Assembly: GCF_003672135.1 (NCBI RefSeq)
Contig: NC_039510.1
Coordinates: 7,378,001 to 7,442,000 of the forward strand
Direction: 5' to 3'
Source of the DNA: Ooceraea biroi
Taxonomy: Eukaryota > Arthropoda > Insecta > Hymenoptera > Formicidae
DNA length: 64,000 nt
Of the stretch, positions 51,016-63,142 are shown one piece after another. The translations under genes were made by a program, and so were the position numbers. Position 1 is the first letter of the stretch, and each line of letters opens with the position of its first letter. Below the pieces are notes generated by a model. The model was not told the DNA's origin, searched no databases, and saw only the letters and a list, made by a program, of their open reading frames with translations.

Positions 51016-53150
51016 AAACAACTTTTCACCTTTTTACGCATTTGTGGAAATCAATAGATTCTCGATATACTCTCGATCACCATTTCCGTACCTAAATGTC
51101 CTAAGTCATCGTGACAGCTCTTAATTACATTGTTTTCCATACAGTCAGGCACGCAAAATAAAAGTTTCCCGTCGTCCATTTTCTTATACACTAGTCCATC
51201 ACGCAATTCATAATGTTTCAGCTCGCCTTGCTCCAACTGTTTGCGGAGCTTCCCAATAGATACATCTTGTGTTTGCTTTAACGACAATACATGTTCAAAA
51301 CTGTTCGCCTCGAGAACAAGTACGCTAGTGCGACTCAGCGTATCGACGTGTAACATTTTGGATCCCGAACAGTGTTCGATCTCGTAATTATAATTCTGCA
51401 AAAATATTGCCCATCGCGATTTTTTTGGGGTTAACCGTCTGCTTAGCCAATGTGAGGCAGAAACTATCGTAATCCGTTACTATTATAAAACGTATCCCAT
51501 ACAAATAAACATGAAAACGTTTAATTGCATATATCGCGGCCAAACACTCCAGCTCGAAACTCGGATATTTAGATTCGGCAAGAGTTGCTCGTTTTTTTAA
51601 AATAGAACATGGGGCAAAACATTCCGTCCGATTGCTTTTGCATCAATATTGCACCAAATCCGCTCGCACTTGCGTCGCAGTGTAACTCGGTCTTTAATTC
51701 CGGCGAACAAATAGCTAGGACCGGTTCAGATGCCAATTTGTCTTTTAACTCAGCATTAATTTCATCTTCACCGAGGAAAAATGTCGTACCCTTCTTCAAT
51801 AAATCATAAAGAGGTTTTGCTAAAATGGAAAATCGCGGAATAAATAATCGAAAGTAGCTAGCCAGACCTACAAATCGTTGTACTCCTTTAGTAGTCCAAG
51901 GAATAGGATAATCTAATACAGACGAGACACCTTCTCTACTGGGGCGGACTCCCCGGTTGTCGATCAAATAGCCTAAATATGTACCTTCTTCGTAAAAGAA
52001 CAAGCATTTATTAAGCCGAAATTGTAGCCTATGGGCTCCAGCCAAACGGAAAACCTTTTCTAGAATGTCGAGGTGCTCTTCAATCGTGTTTGTAGCTATT
52101 AAAATATCATCAATATATATTAAAATTTTCCCTTTATCTATCAAGACCCGGTAAATCCTATTAATAAATCTCTGAAAAACTCGCGGCGCATTAGTAAGTC
52201 CAAACGGCATCCTCAAATACTCGAATTGCCCGTAAAGCATAACAAAGGAAGTGTACTTTATCGACGATTTCGAAACTTTAACATGATGGAAATCATTCTT
52301 TAGGTCAAGTTTGGTAAAATATCTTTTCTCTCGCAACTGATCGATACAATCATCAATATTTGGTGCCGGAAAGTTTTCTTTCACAGTGATTTTGTTTAGT
52401 TCTCGGTAGTCTACACATAAACGGATTTCACCATTGGTTTTTCGAATCAGTACGATTAGACTGGCATAAGGCGAGTTACTGGGCCTAATTATTTCTTTTG
52501 AACATAGATCGTCTATGATTTCTCACAATTTCTCCTTTTCTACGAACGCCAATCGACGCGGTTGGAAGACAATTGGTTCGTCGCTCGTAAGTTTAATGGT
52601 GAACTCCACTTCACTCGGCGCAAACTCGAGATCGCTTCGCGTCATAGAGCCGTCGCTAAACAATTTCTTCACCAACAAAGACGTCCCGAAGTCTATATCC
52701 GGATTAATATGCAAATTCTTGGTGGTACCCTCAGATGTGTCGATAGACTCGATCTGCATAATTTGACCGACGAAATCATCAGCCTCGCTTTCACCAATAT
52801 TCGAATCTACTTTTTCAATTCTGAATTCGTGACCCAACGTAATTCTAATAGACGGAGACAACATATAATCGCGACCAAGAATCGCAACGCATGACATCGT
52901 ATTGTCCGGAACGACGAAAAACATTATGTTCATCAAAATTTTATCAATGTCTACGACTCTCTTAAAAATACCCAAAATTCTAAATGGAGAATGATTCACA
53001 CCGCAATACTCGTGATTTTTCGACGGTTTTACAATGTACGAATTCGCAGGCAACATGCTAGATTTAATTAGACTAATCGGGGAACCGGAATCAATCGCGT
53101 TAATAACATAATTGTTAGATTGAACGAACTTACCAAGTGAAGTTCGATCC
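51016..53150 (-). pseudogene. Gypsy alpha pol: protease, reverse transcriptase, RNase H, integrase finger
   Basis: From the right, the protease has a DSGSPISL active site (about 53080-53100) and continues in 53056-52523. The reverse transcriptase has RLCVDYRELN, LDLKNDFHHV, MPFGLTNAPRVF and the active site YIDDILIA (52384-51569). RNase H begins ELHCDASASGFGAIL. The integrase zinc finger in 51401-51051 has HDDLGHLG. Stops at 52522, 51568 and near 51050 break one long frame. It is the central part of the leftward element whose gag is at 58170-59494 and whose integrase end is at 40890-41741. Confidence 0.85.
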
Positions 53151-53452
53151 TAATTATGCTCCTGGTCTCATCCGGATGGATTAACTATGTAGTCATGCTC
53201 CTACACGCACCTCGATAACAGTGTTCAAAGAACCGCCAAAATAAAAAGCGGTTCGTCACCTCGCGCGTCCCGCGCTGCTGCGCGCGCCGCGCGCCTCATG
53301 TACTCATAAGTTCAAAGAAAATTAAATTAGGCAAATCGCGAGACACTGGGAGGGAAAAATAAAAAAGAGGTGGGAGGTCCATCCGGACGAGATCAGGAGC
53401 ATAATTAGGATCGAACTTCACTTGGTAAGTTCGTTCAATCTAACAATTATGC
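53107..53452. repeat. Small palindrome with a MITE related to the 4.7-kb element
   Basis: Gypsy alpha sequence at 53107-53150 is repeated inverted at 53404-53445. Between them is a 250-bp unit with ends TATGCTCCTGGTCTCATCCG and CGGACGAGATCAGGAGCATA. Its left 165 bp matches the right end of the large element at 58005-58170. Confidence 0.7.
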
Positions 53453-56400
53453 CCCTTATATCTCGTCCGGATGGATTAACTATGTAGCTGTTTAAAGCAG
53501 CGATTTGCCGCAGAACAGGACGCCCAAAGTAGGAAACCAAAATAGGAACCTGAGAAAAAGATACGATGAGAAGAAAAAATAATAAAGGTCGGCGGCAAGA
53601 AAAGAATAAGAAAACAATGCCGCCATGCAGGTGGTATGCACACATATGTCAGCTGAAAATAGTATGACAAAATCGCACCCTGTGTAAAAAGAGTGACGCC
53701 CGACAATGGCAACCAGATGACTGTTTTGTTTCGTTTTTTTTTTGGAAACAGGATGGAGTGTTTGCGTACTCCTAATGCAACTCTCTGGCTGTTCGAAAAA
53801 CTGTAACGGGATAAAACCAAGAGAAATTGACGTTACCAAAAAACCCCTGGGCTGAGTAGCAGACTTGGAACTCACTGGTGCGACCTTGTGACTGTAGCTC
53901 AAAGGACCACGGTCTGCCTAAAAGTAGCGCCAAACATATGGTGATGTTGACTGGGCAGGTAATCCTGGATAGATCCGGCAATGTAGCCGCGTATATGAGC
54001 TATGAGGAGATATAAGCCAACAAGTCCTGTAAAAAGACGTAGAACCTAGAGCTGGATATGCAACCAAAAAATTAAGCACATTAGATATGTTTGTCTTCTT
54101 CGTTTGCGGAATCAACGGCGAGTGGAAGAGTCCGATGGCAGAAGTACTGCAGGGAAGGAATAAGGAAAAGATACGCGTGATCTTCAACGCGAGGAAACAA
54201 GGAGAGGGTTGAACGACAACCCAACGCGAAGATGAGAAATCGAAATATATATTGCGGATGGAACGATAAACCGCAAATCGAGGAAATCGGTAAGAGTGAT
54301 CCTCTTGTCATGTAGAGAGACAATGAGATCATGAGAATTAAGGAAATGGAGTGAGACTCCTAGGGGGTCGCAGCCCGCTGACCTGTCCGGAGGGCAGGAA
54401 GGGAAAATAGTGGTCCAAGAGTAAGAAACTTGGTGGCAAAGTCATATAGACGATTATGAGACCACTCGGAGATTCCATTTAAAGGGTGAATGAGACGTGG
54501 CCATCGTAGCCAGGTCAACATGGTCACTGCCACTACCGTGAGCAGGAAATTCAAATTCTGGAGGAGAGCAGATAGAAAAAAGAGGCGTCTATGGACGCTG
54601 GCAAAAGTATCGCCACGAACGAGGCGCATGGGAGAGTTGCTCGAGCTGATTCAGAAAAAGAGGATAAAGAGAAGAGAGTAGTTAAGGTTGCCGACAATAA
54701 ATGTGCCAAAGGCAAGCAACTCCGTAGTCCGTCTCGAAAAAATGCCTGTCTACAGAGAAATGTCCAAACCGAATAATAATCACTGACAAGAGATGAGAAA
54801 AAGAGATAGCCAAAGCCAAGGCCACAATGGTGCCCGGACACAGAAAACAGGCATGACGAACCCGATTTTTGGATTGTATGTCTGTACGAACTGAACCGGA
54901 GTACTGGACTTGTGCCGGACTGCGACATCCTCAGAGGCGAGGCCGCAACGAGCGTTGGGAGATCTGCGGGAAAGCTACGGCCGACGTTGGTCTCTACTAT
55001 CACAAGGAGACACGATGAACAGGCTCTCGAGGGTTCCCGAAGCGCCACCAGCTCCCGCTGCCGTCGTCCGCAGACGTCATAATCTTCGTGGCAACAAGGA
55101 AAAACCGCCGAGGATTAAGCCCTCCGGAGAGGGGGTGAATGTGTCCAATACCAATGCACCGGGGCCTGAATCTGCCGGCCGTATGACGAGGCGCTGCTAC
55201 CAGCTGGAATTCCTCAGGATCGGAATCTGCTGCGAGATTCAACCTCGGCGATAGAATCGTTTATAAAGGACAACCAAGATGCATAAAACACTAAAAAATA
55301 AAAGTGAACCGATCCTCCGAGTAGCACTCGCTGTGTCCCAAAACGAAGAGATGAGAGAAAAGAAAAAGAGGGGCGCAGAATAATGAAAGGCCCTCAAAGC
55401 AATCTCAGCCAAACGCGATAAAGCGTTACAGGCCGCTTTAAAGTACTTCAGGAAACGGTGGAGAGTCAAATAGCGTTACTATCACTACAGCGTTACTACC
55501 GCTAGTCGTGTGCGAGTGTGTGTGTGTATGTACGTGATATGTGTGTACGCACACCCGCACGAATACCGCCCCAAAGTTCAAAGGTGCATCCGGAAGGATC
55601 CCCATCTAGAGAACGTGAAGGGAGCTTCATAAATACTAAGCTGTAAAACGGGTAAGCAGGGAGCATAGAGTAGGCCGCAGGCGCAAGAACCAAAAACTTT
55701 TGCGTTCCCAGCTGATGTTGCCAATTGCGACTGAAGATGGTGACCAGTCGCAAGACCTGGAGAAGGTCCCCTAATATGGGTAGTCCCGCAAAGGTACCCG
55801 TAAGAACTGCACGGACTGCTAGAGAAAGTGCAAGGGGTGTAAAGAAGCCGAGAGGCAACACCGCGAGCGCACCTAAAACCCCTAAAAAGCGCAGAAACAT
55901 TGCGTTCCTGGCATCGCGTGATGGACAATAGACGTCGCCGGTAACCGGACGGGCCATTTGGGTACTGGGGGTAAAAATAAGGCGCGATAAGCGCAACTGC
56001 CGCAGGTGAAGATCGACAGTTTGCCACTAGACGGTTTGCCTCTCAGAGATGGCTGTAACGGACGCGTCCAAAGTTCCCAGGAACAATAGCGTCTCGGAAC
56101 CTCAGAAATTGTAGGCCATGCGCACATATTTTGAGTGCGAAGAGTCTGGCCAGTAAAAAGGAAGGCATTCATCCGATGCACAGTGGCAACAGAAGACAGC
56201 AATCCCGAAGTGCGTCCACTCTCTCAGCGTCAGTATAATAGTTGGCCAATGCTCCTATGTGTCCGAGCGATCAGCAGATCGTCGAGGCTCACGACGGAGC
56301 ACGATGGAGACAGCTCCAACGATAAGGCTGCTCGGCAAGTCAAACTAACAGAGGGCGAACAGAGGCTCACCAGCTTACCAAATAATAGAAAGAATGGATC

Positions 56401-58173
56401 CGTGGCAAGCGTAAGTGGCAGGACAGTGCCATTCTGTCCTTGTCTGCGACGTTATCGCCGACTGCCTCTTGAAATTGCGGCGACGTTACCCGTCGACACC
56501 GTAGCCGCTGTCGCATGGCTGCGAAAAAACCGTCGCCGGGAATTGAACCGGAGTTCCTCCGGTTATGAGGCCTGCATCGTCACGCCGCTGCCACTGATCC
56601 GTGTGGCGTGGAATATACGAATCTAGTTGCGCTGCTTCGATGGCCAACGAACCGGATGGAGAGATCGCTGTTGCACTAGCGACGGTGGTTGCTAGAACGG
56701 CGTTGGTGATGACGGCTGCAGCTACGAGTCCGGCAAAGGGCCGAAGGACGAAACTCACCGATGGCTGCTGACAGCGACGCTATAAGCGTAGCGGCGAGAG
56801 TTCGGCCGAACAAACAATTCCGTGAGAAGGAATTGCAGGAAAGGAGCACACAAAATCTCCTGGTTCGCAAAGGCCGATTGTGGTGACGAGCAGAGGAATG
56901 CTGGCTGCGCAATGCGCAAGCGGCAAACGTGCGTCGTCCTGAGGATCGTGCACGATGTTGAATATCTCTCCTCGTACCTCGCCGTTGCTGGTGACCAAGG
57001 CGAAGGCAAGCGCCGTTGCCGTCGTCGTCGTCGTCGCGCTGGATGCACCTCGCACCTCTACAACGTAGACGTCTCTCGAGGATCTGCACTCGACGTGTCT
57101 CCGTCGACGGAAAGCAGCGCGCTGGCGGACATCGTGCAGCCAGGTCGTGAGAGCACGGGGACCATCCGCGAGGACATATCCAGCGACGACGAGGAGGAGA
57201 AGAGCGAGTGTCGTCTAAAGCGCGTTGTTGCCGAACACAGCGACACAGAAGGCTGCAGCGGGTAGTACGTGAGCTCCCCCATAGAATCTGGATCCAGAAC
57301 GCTCGAACTGGCGACAGCCAGTGAGCAGCATGCCGCAGGAAGACGAAGGCGTAATCGTCGACGGCGCCAAAAGATATCAGGAGAATCCAGAATAGGGGGG
57401 AGAGCAGAAGAAACCGTCAGTTATGTCCTCTCTTCACCAGATATCACCAGACTGGGTCAGGGAGAGGACATACCTGGTACGACGCCCCGGACGCTTTTGC
57501 GACCGTCGGTTCTTCGATGCTGTGCTCAAAAGGCCGGTGGCAACGCCACGGGACCCGCTAAGAAAACCATGCCCACGTGTGATGTCCTCCGCCGTCGAAA
57601 AATCCCACGGCGCCGCTCGCGAGGACATAGGTTATGTTCGGACATATTTGAAAAAGAACGTAACGCCTCGCCGTCCCTCGCGGTCGGTCACGCACTTGCA
57701 TGCACACGCCAAGATACCATCAATGTCAAGATATCATCAAATGAGACGAATCTGGTGGAGAAAATTCACGAGACGCTGCCGAACCGGCGAGCACATCCAA
57801 GGCTACACGCGTGATCTCGCCGTCTCGAGAATAATTGTCCCGATAGTAACGAGAACCACGTCTTTCTCGCATGTCGCACAAGCCTTTCTTCGTGCGCTGA
57901 TACCTCGACATCACTAGAGAAGAGTTGAAGACAAAGAACACCGGGAAAAATAATATAACCTAAAACGTCACTGTTATCTCGGATAACAAACAGAACACAA
58001 TGAGTACATGAGGCGCGCGGCGCGCGCAGCAGCGCCAGACGCGCCGCGGCAGCGCGGGACGCGCGAGGTGACTAACCGCTTTTTATTTTGGCGGTTCTTT
58101 GAACACTGTTATCGAGGTGCGTGCAGGAGCACGACTACATAGTTAATCCATCCGAACGAGACCTAAGGGGCAT
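53446..58173. mobile_element. Unclassified 4.7-kb insertion with terminal inverted repeats
   Basis: The left end AATTATGCCCCTTATATCTCG...GGATGGATTAACTATGTAG is mirrored at 58135-58172. The interior is GC-rich and purine-biased on the plus strand and holds many short open frames on both strands, none with a domain I recognise. It has a TG microsatellite (55505-55550) and a tRNA-Met-like segment at 56535-56612. It divides the Gag gene of gypsy alpha (ending near 58180) from its protease (starting near 53150). It may be a large non-autonomous DNA element; no transposase is visible. Confidence 0.55.
56535..56612 (-). tRNA. tRNA-Met(CAT)-like sequence, probably a relic
   Basis: The minus strand has a B-box-like GGTTCAATTCC in a T-arm context, an anticodon-loop-like CCTCATAA flanked by CAGG and CCGG, and a D-arm-like GGATCAGTGGCAG. 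The spacing is about right for a tRNA, but the anticodon stem has a mismatch and the acceptor stem is poor. It may be a pseudo-tRNA or a tRNA-derived SINE head. Confidence 0.3.
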
Positions 58174-59494
58174 AATTTGTATTACCAATCGCAAAGGAGA
58201 CCGGCACCACGAACGGAACTTCTGGAGATGGTGGCTGGATCAAATGGGCACTGGTTTCCGTGGGCCTCGATGCTCCCTGTCTCGGCGCTCCTTCGGTAGT
58301 GCTCCCCGCGCAGGCTCCAGCTCTATTCTCCAAACTGCCACACTTATAACAGGAACCCCACTCACGCGGCGGTTGTGAACAGCTCCTCTTTACGTGGCCC
58401 GACTCGTTGCAATTGTAACAACGAGCTTCCTTCGAACGCACAGGCGACTTGCTTCTTCTAGGTGGTTTCACCATAGGTTTTTGAACACCCGGGCGATCCC
58501 TTCCTTGTTTCGGTTCGTATAAAGTAATCTTTCGAAACGCGTCCAGAATATCTTCCGTCCTTTCATATCTATGTATCCTCGCTTGATCTCTCAATCGGAC
58601 GTCCGGAATCCCGTCAATTATCAAGTCAGTCAACTCCGAATTGACAGTAAGTTTATTTGCCAAAGTTATCTTATCGAAATAATAATCGGAGAAGGGTTCA
58701 CCCCTGCGCCAGACGCGACCCTCAAATTCTCTCTGCAACGCCAATCTGCTGGGACGATAATCGAACATGCTTCTCATTTCGTCAATCAATTCCACAAATG
58801 GCATTTCTAAATAATTCGGCCTTGAGTGAAACCATTTCAAAGCTTTTCCTCGTAAGCGTAGACTCACCAAGATCCTCGCCGCCTTGTCGTCAAGCTGGTA
58901 TGTACGCAACAGCTCCAGTTGTGTTCTCCAATTACACAAATCATCCGAGTCGCCAGAAAATTCAGACAATAAGTCAGCAATCGTCCTGATTCCAATTGTC
59001 GATTGCATTGTAAGCACGCCACGGTCAGAGCTAGAAGCGGTTGAGTTATCGCGCTCCCGTTGCAAAATCTGAATTTCTCTCCGTAGAAGTTCGCTTTCTC
59101 GACGAAGCAGGTCCACTTCGCTTATCACAAGCACGTTCACGCCTTGAGACTGCATGACCGTAATATTCTTTGATATAGGTGACGGAGACTCTTCTCTGAT
59201 CGCTCTTTCCTCCTCCAGTTCAGAAACCTTAAACTCGGGATCGGCTTGGAACAACCGTGCGATCAGTTCATTTTTATTTCCAGAAACCGCCAATCCACGA
59301 GTGCGCAACTCCTCTTTCAAATCCAAAATCGTTAAGTCGTTCAAGGTCTTCTTTTGTCCGGTCGATATCACACAACAATGGCTCCTCTTCTGTCCAGCAA
59401 TTTCACCAGTCTGTGAACAATGTTCGAAATTCAAAATGTCGAATCCCACTTCTGACACTGTAGGGCAGGATGAATCGGAACGAAAGATTACCAA
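58174..59494 (-). CDS. Gypsy alpha Gag with SAP domain and zinc knuckles
   Basis: The leftward frame of over 430 codons starts near 59494. Residues 50-85 form a SAP-like helix pair (LNDLTILDLKEELRTRGLAV), which in other proteins binds DNA or chromatin. A coiled-coil segment (LLRRESELLRREIQILQRE) and a capsid-like domain with LRGKALKWFHS and FEGRVWRRGEPFSDYYFDK follow. Two knuckles end it: a canonical CYNCNESGHVKRSC and a degenerate CYKCGSLENRAGAC. The frame is intact up to the insertion at 58173, where the large element supplies the stop codon. The protease lies 5 kb away at 53150. Confidence 0.8.
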
Positions 59495-59513
59495 AGATTC
59501 TCAAGTAAATTAG

Positions 59514-59988
59514 ATACAACATTTAAAAACAAGTGGTAATATCTTACCAAATTACAAAGAGAATATATGTATATATTGTCTTGAAAATTTGTTATACAAC
59601 TACTTTCAAAAAATATAAAAATTTGACTGATTAAATAATATTTAATGCAAAATACTTGGCGCTTCTAGACCTCTCCAGCACCTAGCATCTCGCCTGCGCT
59701 CCTTAATACACGCCTACTAAAGCTCAAGCCGCTTGTTTACATATAAAATTGAAGTCTAACCAATTTCACGCGTGTACACTTAATACTACACCCTGAAAGA
59801 GAGAAAGAGAGATTTATCGTAATACTCGGTCTAGCAGTGCCAAGTATTTTGCATTAAATATTATTTAATCAGTCAAATTTTTATATTTTTTGAAAGTAGT
59901 TGTATAACAAATTTTCAAGACAATATATACATATATTGTCTTTGTAATTTGGTAAGATACTACTACTTGTTTTTTTTAAATGTTGTAC
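59514..59988. mobile_element. Foldback element with TACTTGGCGC motif, about 150-bp arms
   Basis: The left arm 59514-59662 pairs with 59836-59988 (shared phrases TTATACAACTACTTTC, GACTGATTAAATAATATTTAA and CAAAATACTTGGCGC). The loop is about 170 bp. Another end of the family, TACTTGGCGCC, lies at 60240-60250. Confidence 0.75.
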
Positions 59989-60923
59989 AAAAATTGTTGT
60001 ACAATAATTACTTTTCGAGGTAATACATCCTCTTTGCAATTGGCGCAATTTGAGGATTTCATACATTTTTTTGAAAAATACTATAAAATAATAATATTTA
60101 AAGACAATTAGAACTACTATCGCTTGGATTGGAATAAGATCATTGAATGAGAATATAAAGAATATATATATTATTTGGTTTAATATTTTTTTAATTAAAA
60201 AAACTACCACATTGGTTTTTTCGAGCTTATACCACGCACATACTTGGCGCCTTTTTTTACTTTTTTTTTGAAAAAGGTAATTTATCGAGATATCATGCAT
60301 TTTTGTAGTTATATATAATACAACGACATAATAAAAATGTCGTCTGTGAAGCTGGCACGACGTTCTACAAATATCGAAAAAATACTAAGAGTTCTAATAG
60401 CACTTTTCATAGTTCTATAGTTCCTGATAAAAATTAAAGAGTTCCGCATTCCTTCTTTTGAAAAATCAAAATTGAAAAAATGTGCTAACTTCGCGAATTT
60501 AGCACGACACTCTCCCCTCTAAAGTACTAAAACGCGTGGAAAATTATTATTTTTTACTATAGTTCCCGATAGTTCTAATTGAGATTCACATATAGTATAT
60601 ACAATTTCAGATCGATATTCCACCAATTAACACTTTGAATAATTTTTTATATCTGCGTCCAGCACGACACTTAATGAAAATGCGTCGTGCTGATGATTTT
60701 CAGCAGTTCTAACGATAGTTTTCAACAGTTCTGCAAGAGTTCTATGCAATAGAATTAGTTTCAAGAAGAGTTCCGGTCATTAACGATTTTTTTAGACAAT
60801 TTTTAACAGTTACGGTCGGCACGACACTTAATGAAAATGTGTATTCATATGGACTATGAGTGAGAAGGAAAGTAGTAGGAATAAATCGTATACATTATAT
60901 TCATATAAATAATTGTATAATAA
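59989..60923. other. Non-coding stretch with repeated GCACGACACTT motifs
   Basis: Phrases GGCACGACGTT (60353), TAGCACGACACTCT (60500), CAGCACGACACTTAATGAAA (60660) and GGCACGACACTTAATGAAA (60818) recur. At 60660-60697 the motif forms a hairpin with GTCGTGCTG. AGTTCTA-type words also repeat. I see no gene. Confidence 0.5.
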
Positions 60924-61258
60924 TGTTACGTTCGGGCGGCGAATTCCGCTCGATACGCGCTCGCTCGCACTCACTCGCGGAGACACTCGCGCGCTCGCGG
61001 AAATAACTCTCGCATATTATAGCAAAGCAGAAACTTTATTCTAAGGATGTCGGATGTATAATCGTGCAATTCAGAGCGGCTTGCGACACGTCCAGCTGGG
61101 ATCGCAGCTGAGTTCCAACTCGTTGTTCCGTCTTGTTTATTCCGTTGTAGCGGAGATGTTGATTCGCCCCGGAGACGTCAACTCGCGTCTTCTTTCCAGC
61201 TGACTCTCAGCTGTAACGCCCGGCTCTGCTACACCGGGTGGCCGACCCGGATGTAACA
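60924..61258 (-). repeat. LTR of the deleted element (left)
   Basis: It begins TGTTACGTTCGGGCGGCGAA and ends CCCGGATGTAACA, and matches 63143-63481 with a handful of substitutions and small indels. Confidence 0.9.
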
Positions 61259-61499
61259 CTCGACCCTTCCGTCCTCCGAAGAGGACCCCCAAGTCCCTGC
61301 CCCGGCATTTGTCCTCCGCCTCGTGGGAAAACCCCGGTCAAAACCGCGAGGGGGGTAACCTCCTTGTCGAGCCGGATTAACGATCCTGTCCGTCGCGAGA
61401 TTCTTCCCCGACGAACCTTAAACGCGACGCAGACACAAAACACAATAGATAGCACACGTAATACGCACCGAACAAGTATAAATCGACATTAAAGGAGGA

Positions 61500-61984
61500 T
61501 GTTAAAAAAGTGCCGATTTCTGCCTAAAAAGGTGTAAGTAAAAGGGATAGTGTTTTTTTATAGATTTTGACCTTCTGAATACGATAAAACAATTAAAAAG
61601 TGTGTGAGCGTTAGGGAACGCCTTGAAAATTGAGTTTAAACATGGTATATTGGTAAACCTTCGGAAAAGTGACCTCCTCGTAAAAATGAATAAAAATATC
61701 CAATTCTTATGTATTTTTGCCTCCTGAATACGAATATAAAACTTAAAAATAGCGATCGAAACCGGAAATACCGCAAAATCGCAAAAAACTCTGAAAAACG
61801 CAGGTTTTCGCAGTATATCTCCGAAAATATTGATTTTAGAGGAAAAAGTTTCAAACAAAACATGAAGATCTTGAAAAACTCTACAAAAAGGGTTATATGC
61901 ATTTTTGGCGTAAGCTCATGTTTTTGGCTGTTATGTAAAAAAATAATAATTTTTAACACATTTAATACATGAATATTCAAAACT
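61500..61984. other. Unassigned AT-rich segment inside the deleted LTR element
   Basis: No domain is found on either strand. Two phrases, one with CTTCTGAATACGATAAAACA and one with CCTGAATACGAATATAAAAC, suggest an imperfect tandem duplication. Confidence 0.4.
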
Positions 61985-62712
61985 TTGTTGTTCCGCCAGG
62001 TAATAATATTAATAATAGATAACTTCTTATAATGACCTTTCACTGGCAAATTTATTTCATTAGATGATATATACATAACGTTTCAACCAAACTTTTGGTC
62101 CTTATCAAATGTCAAATACAATCAAATCTTTCTCTAAAACGAAAACGTAAGTTAAAGTGACAAAGCTGGTCAAACATTTACAATACAATAACGGTTAAAA
62201 TGCCTACTTACTTCCAAAGAAAGACTGATAAAATATATGAAGACAATACGTGACGTGCAGAGAAATACGTCCGCAATCGGCTGAGATCAGCAAACAAGTG
62301 AGACCAAATTGAAAACAAGCCTACAACTTAGTCAAAACAAGATCATACATATCGAAAGGTTATCCGTGTCTTTTTGTAACTTAATAGACGTCTTATGCTT
62401 TTTGATGTAAAACATTTCAGCAATTAGTCTCTTTCTCAAATGTTTCTCTTGGTGTAAGACCTCAACCTCTGACCAATCAAACTCATGGCCCACGTTACCC
62501 CTGTGTTTGCTGACCACAAACCAATTGTTCTCATACTTCTTTATGTCCGACAACTGCTCACTAATCCTCGTGCTAAGGTGTCTCTTCGTCTGTCCGACGT
62601 AACAAACATCGCAATCTTTACAATTAATTCTGTAAATTACATCTGTTTTGTTTTTACGCTCAAGTTTGTCTTTTCCACATTTAACAATACCGTCCAATGT
62701 TTTATTGACCAC
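61985..62712 (-). pseudogene. Penelope-like GIY-YIG fragment with 3' end inside the LTR element
   Basis: The leftward frame 62712-62332 encodes the GIY-YIG nuclease (DVIYRINC, then CYVGQTKRHLSTR) and the typical C-terminus with KKHKTSIKLQKDTDNLS. Downstream on the minus strand, TTTGATAAGGACCAAAAGTT followed by TGGTTGAAACG is the family 3' end motif. The reverse transcriptase is missing. It is a third, distinct Penelope lineage in the window. Confidence 0.75.
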
Positions 62713-62717
62713 ATGTG

Positions 62718-63020
62718 TTACGTTGACTTGACAACCTCGTAAAATTCTTTAGTCCGCTGTCTCGGGTTGACGGAACGACCGATACTTAAATAAAAGAAAT
62801 ACATCACGCGGCACGCGAAGAACAGAACGATCAACCGACTATACACGATGACGATTCGAAATCCGCTGTCACCCACGCTCGCGTCCGCGATCGCGATCGT
62901 GCCCGTATCCGAATTCCCCGCGGCGGAAGAAACAAAGTTATCGGAGGGACTTAGCTGGAACGCCGCTTCCTCCGTCGCCGGTCCTCGACTCGTTTCCACG
63001 GCGGTGCCTCCATTCTCCAT
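62718..63020 (-). pseudogene. Gag N-terminal remnant of the deleted LTR element
   Basis: The leftward frame starts MENGGTAVE shortly after the 5' LTR and its leader, where gypsy elements start Gag. Only about 100 codons remain before the Penelope junction. There is no recognisable capsid domain; the call rests on position. Confidence 0.4.
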
Positions 63021-63142
63021 CCTGTAGTGGCAGCATCTGCCCGCGAGTCCTCCTCGGAGAGTGCACTGCGATCGTCGCTAGTTGCTTCCTGATCCGTTGT
63101 CGGATGTCACTCGTCAATCCAATCCCGGACGAGCCCCCAAAC

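Noticed and set aside
54490..57917. Several basic or Cys-containing frames in the 4.7-kb insertion considered as a Gag or zinc-finger gene
   Set aside because: No continuous domain could be followed across frames, and frames of similar length exist on both strands.
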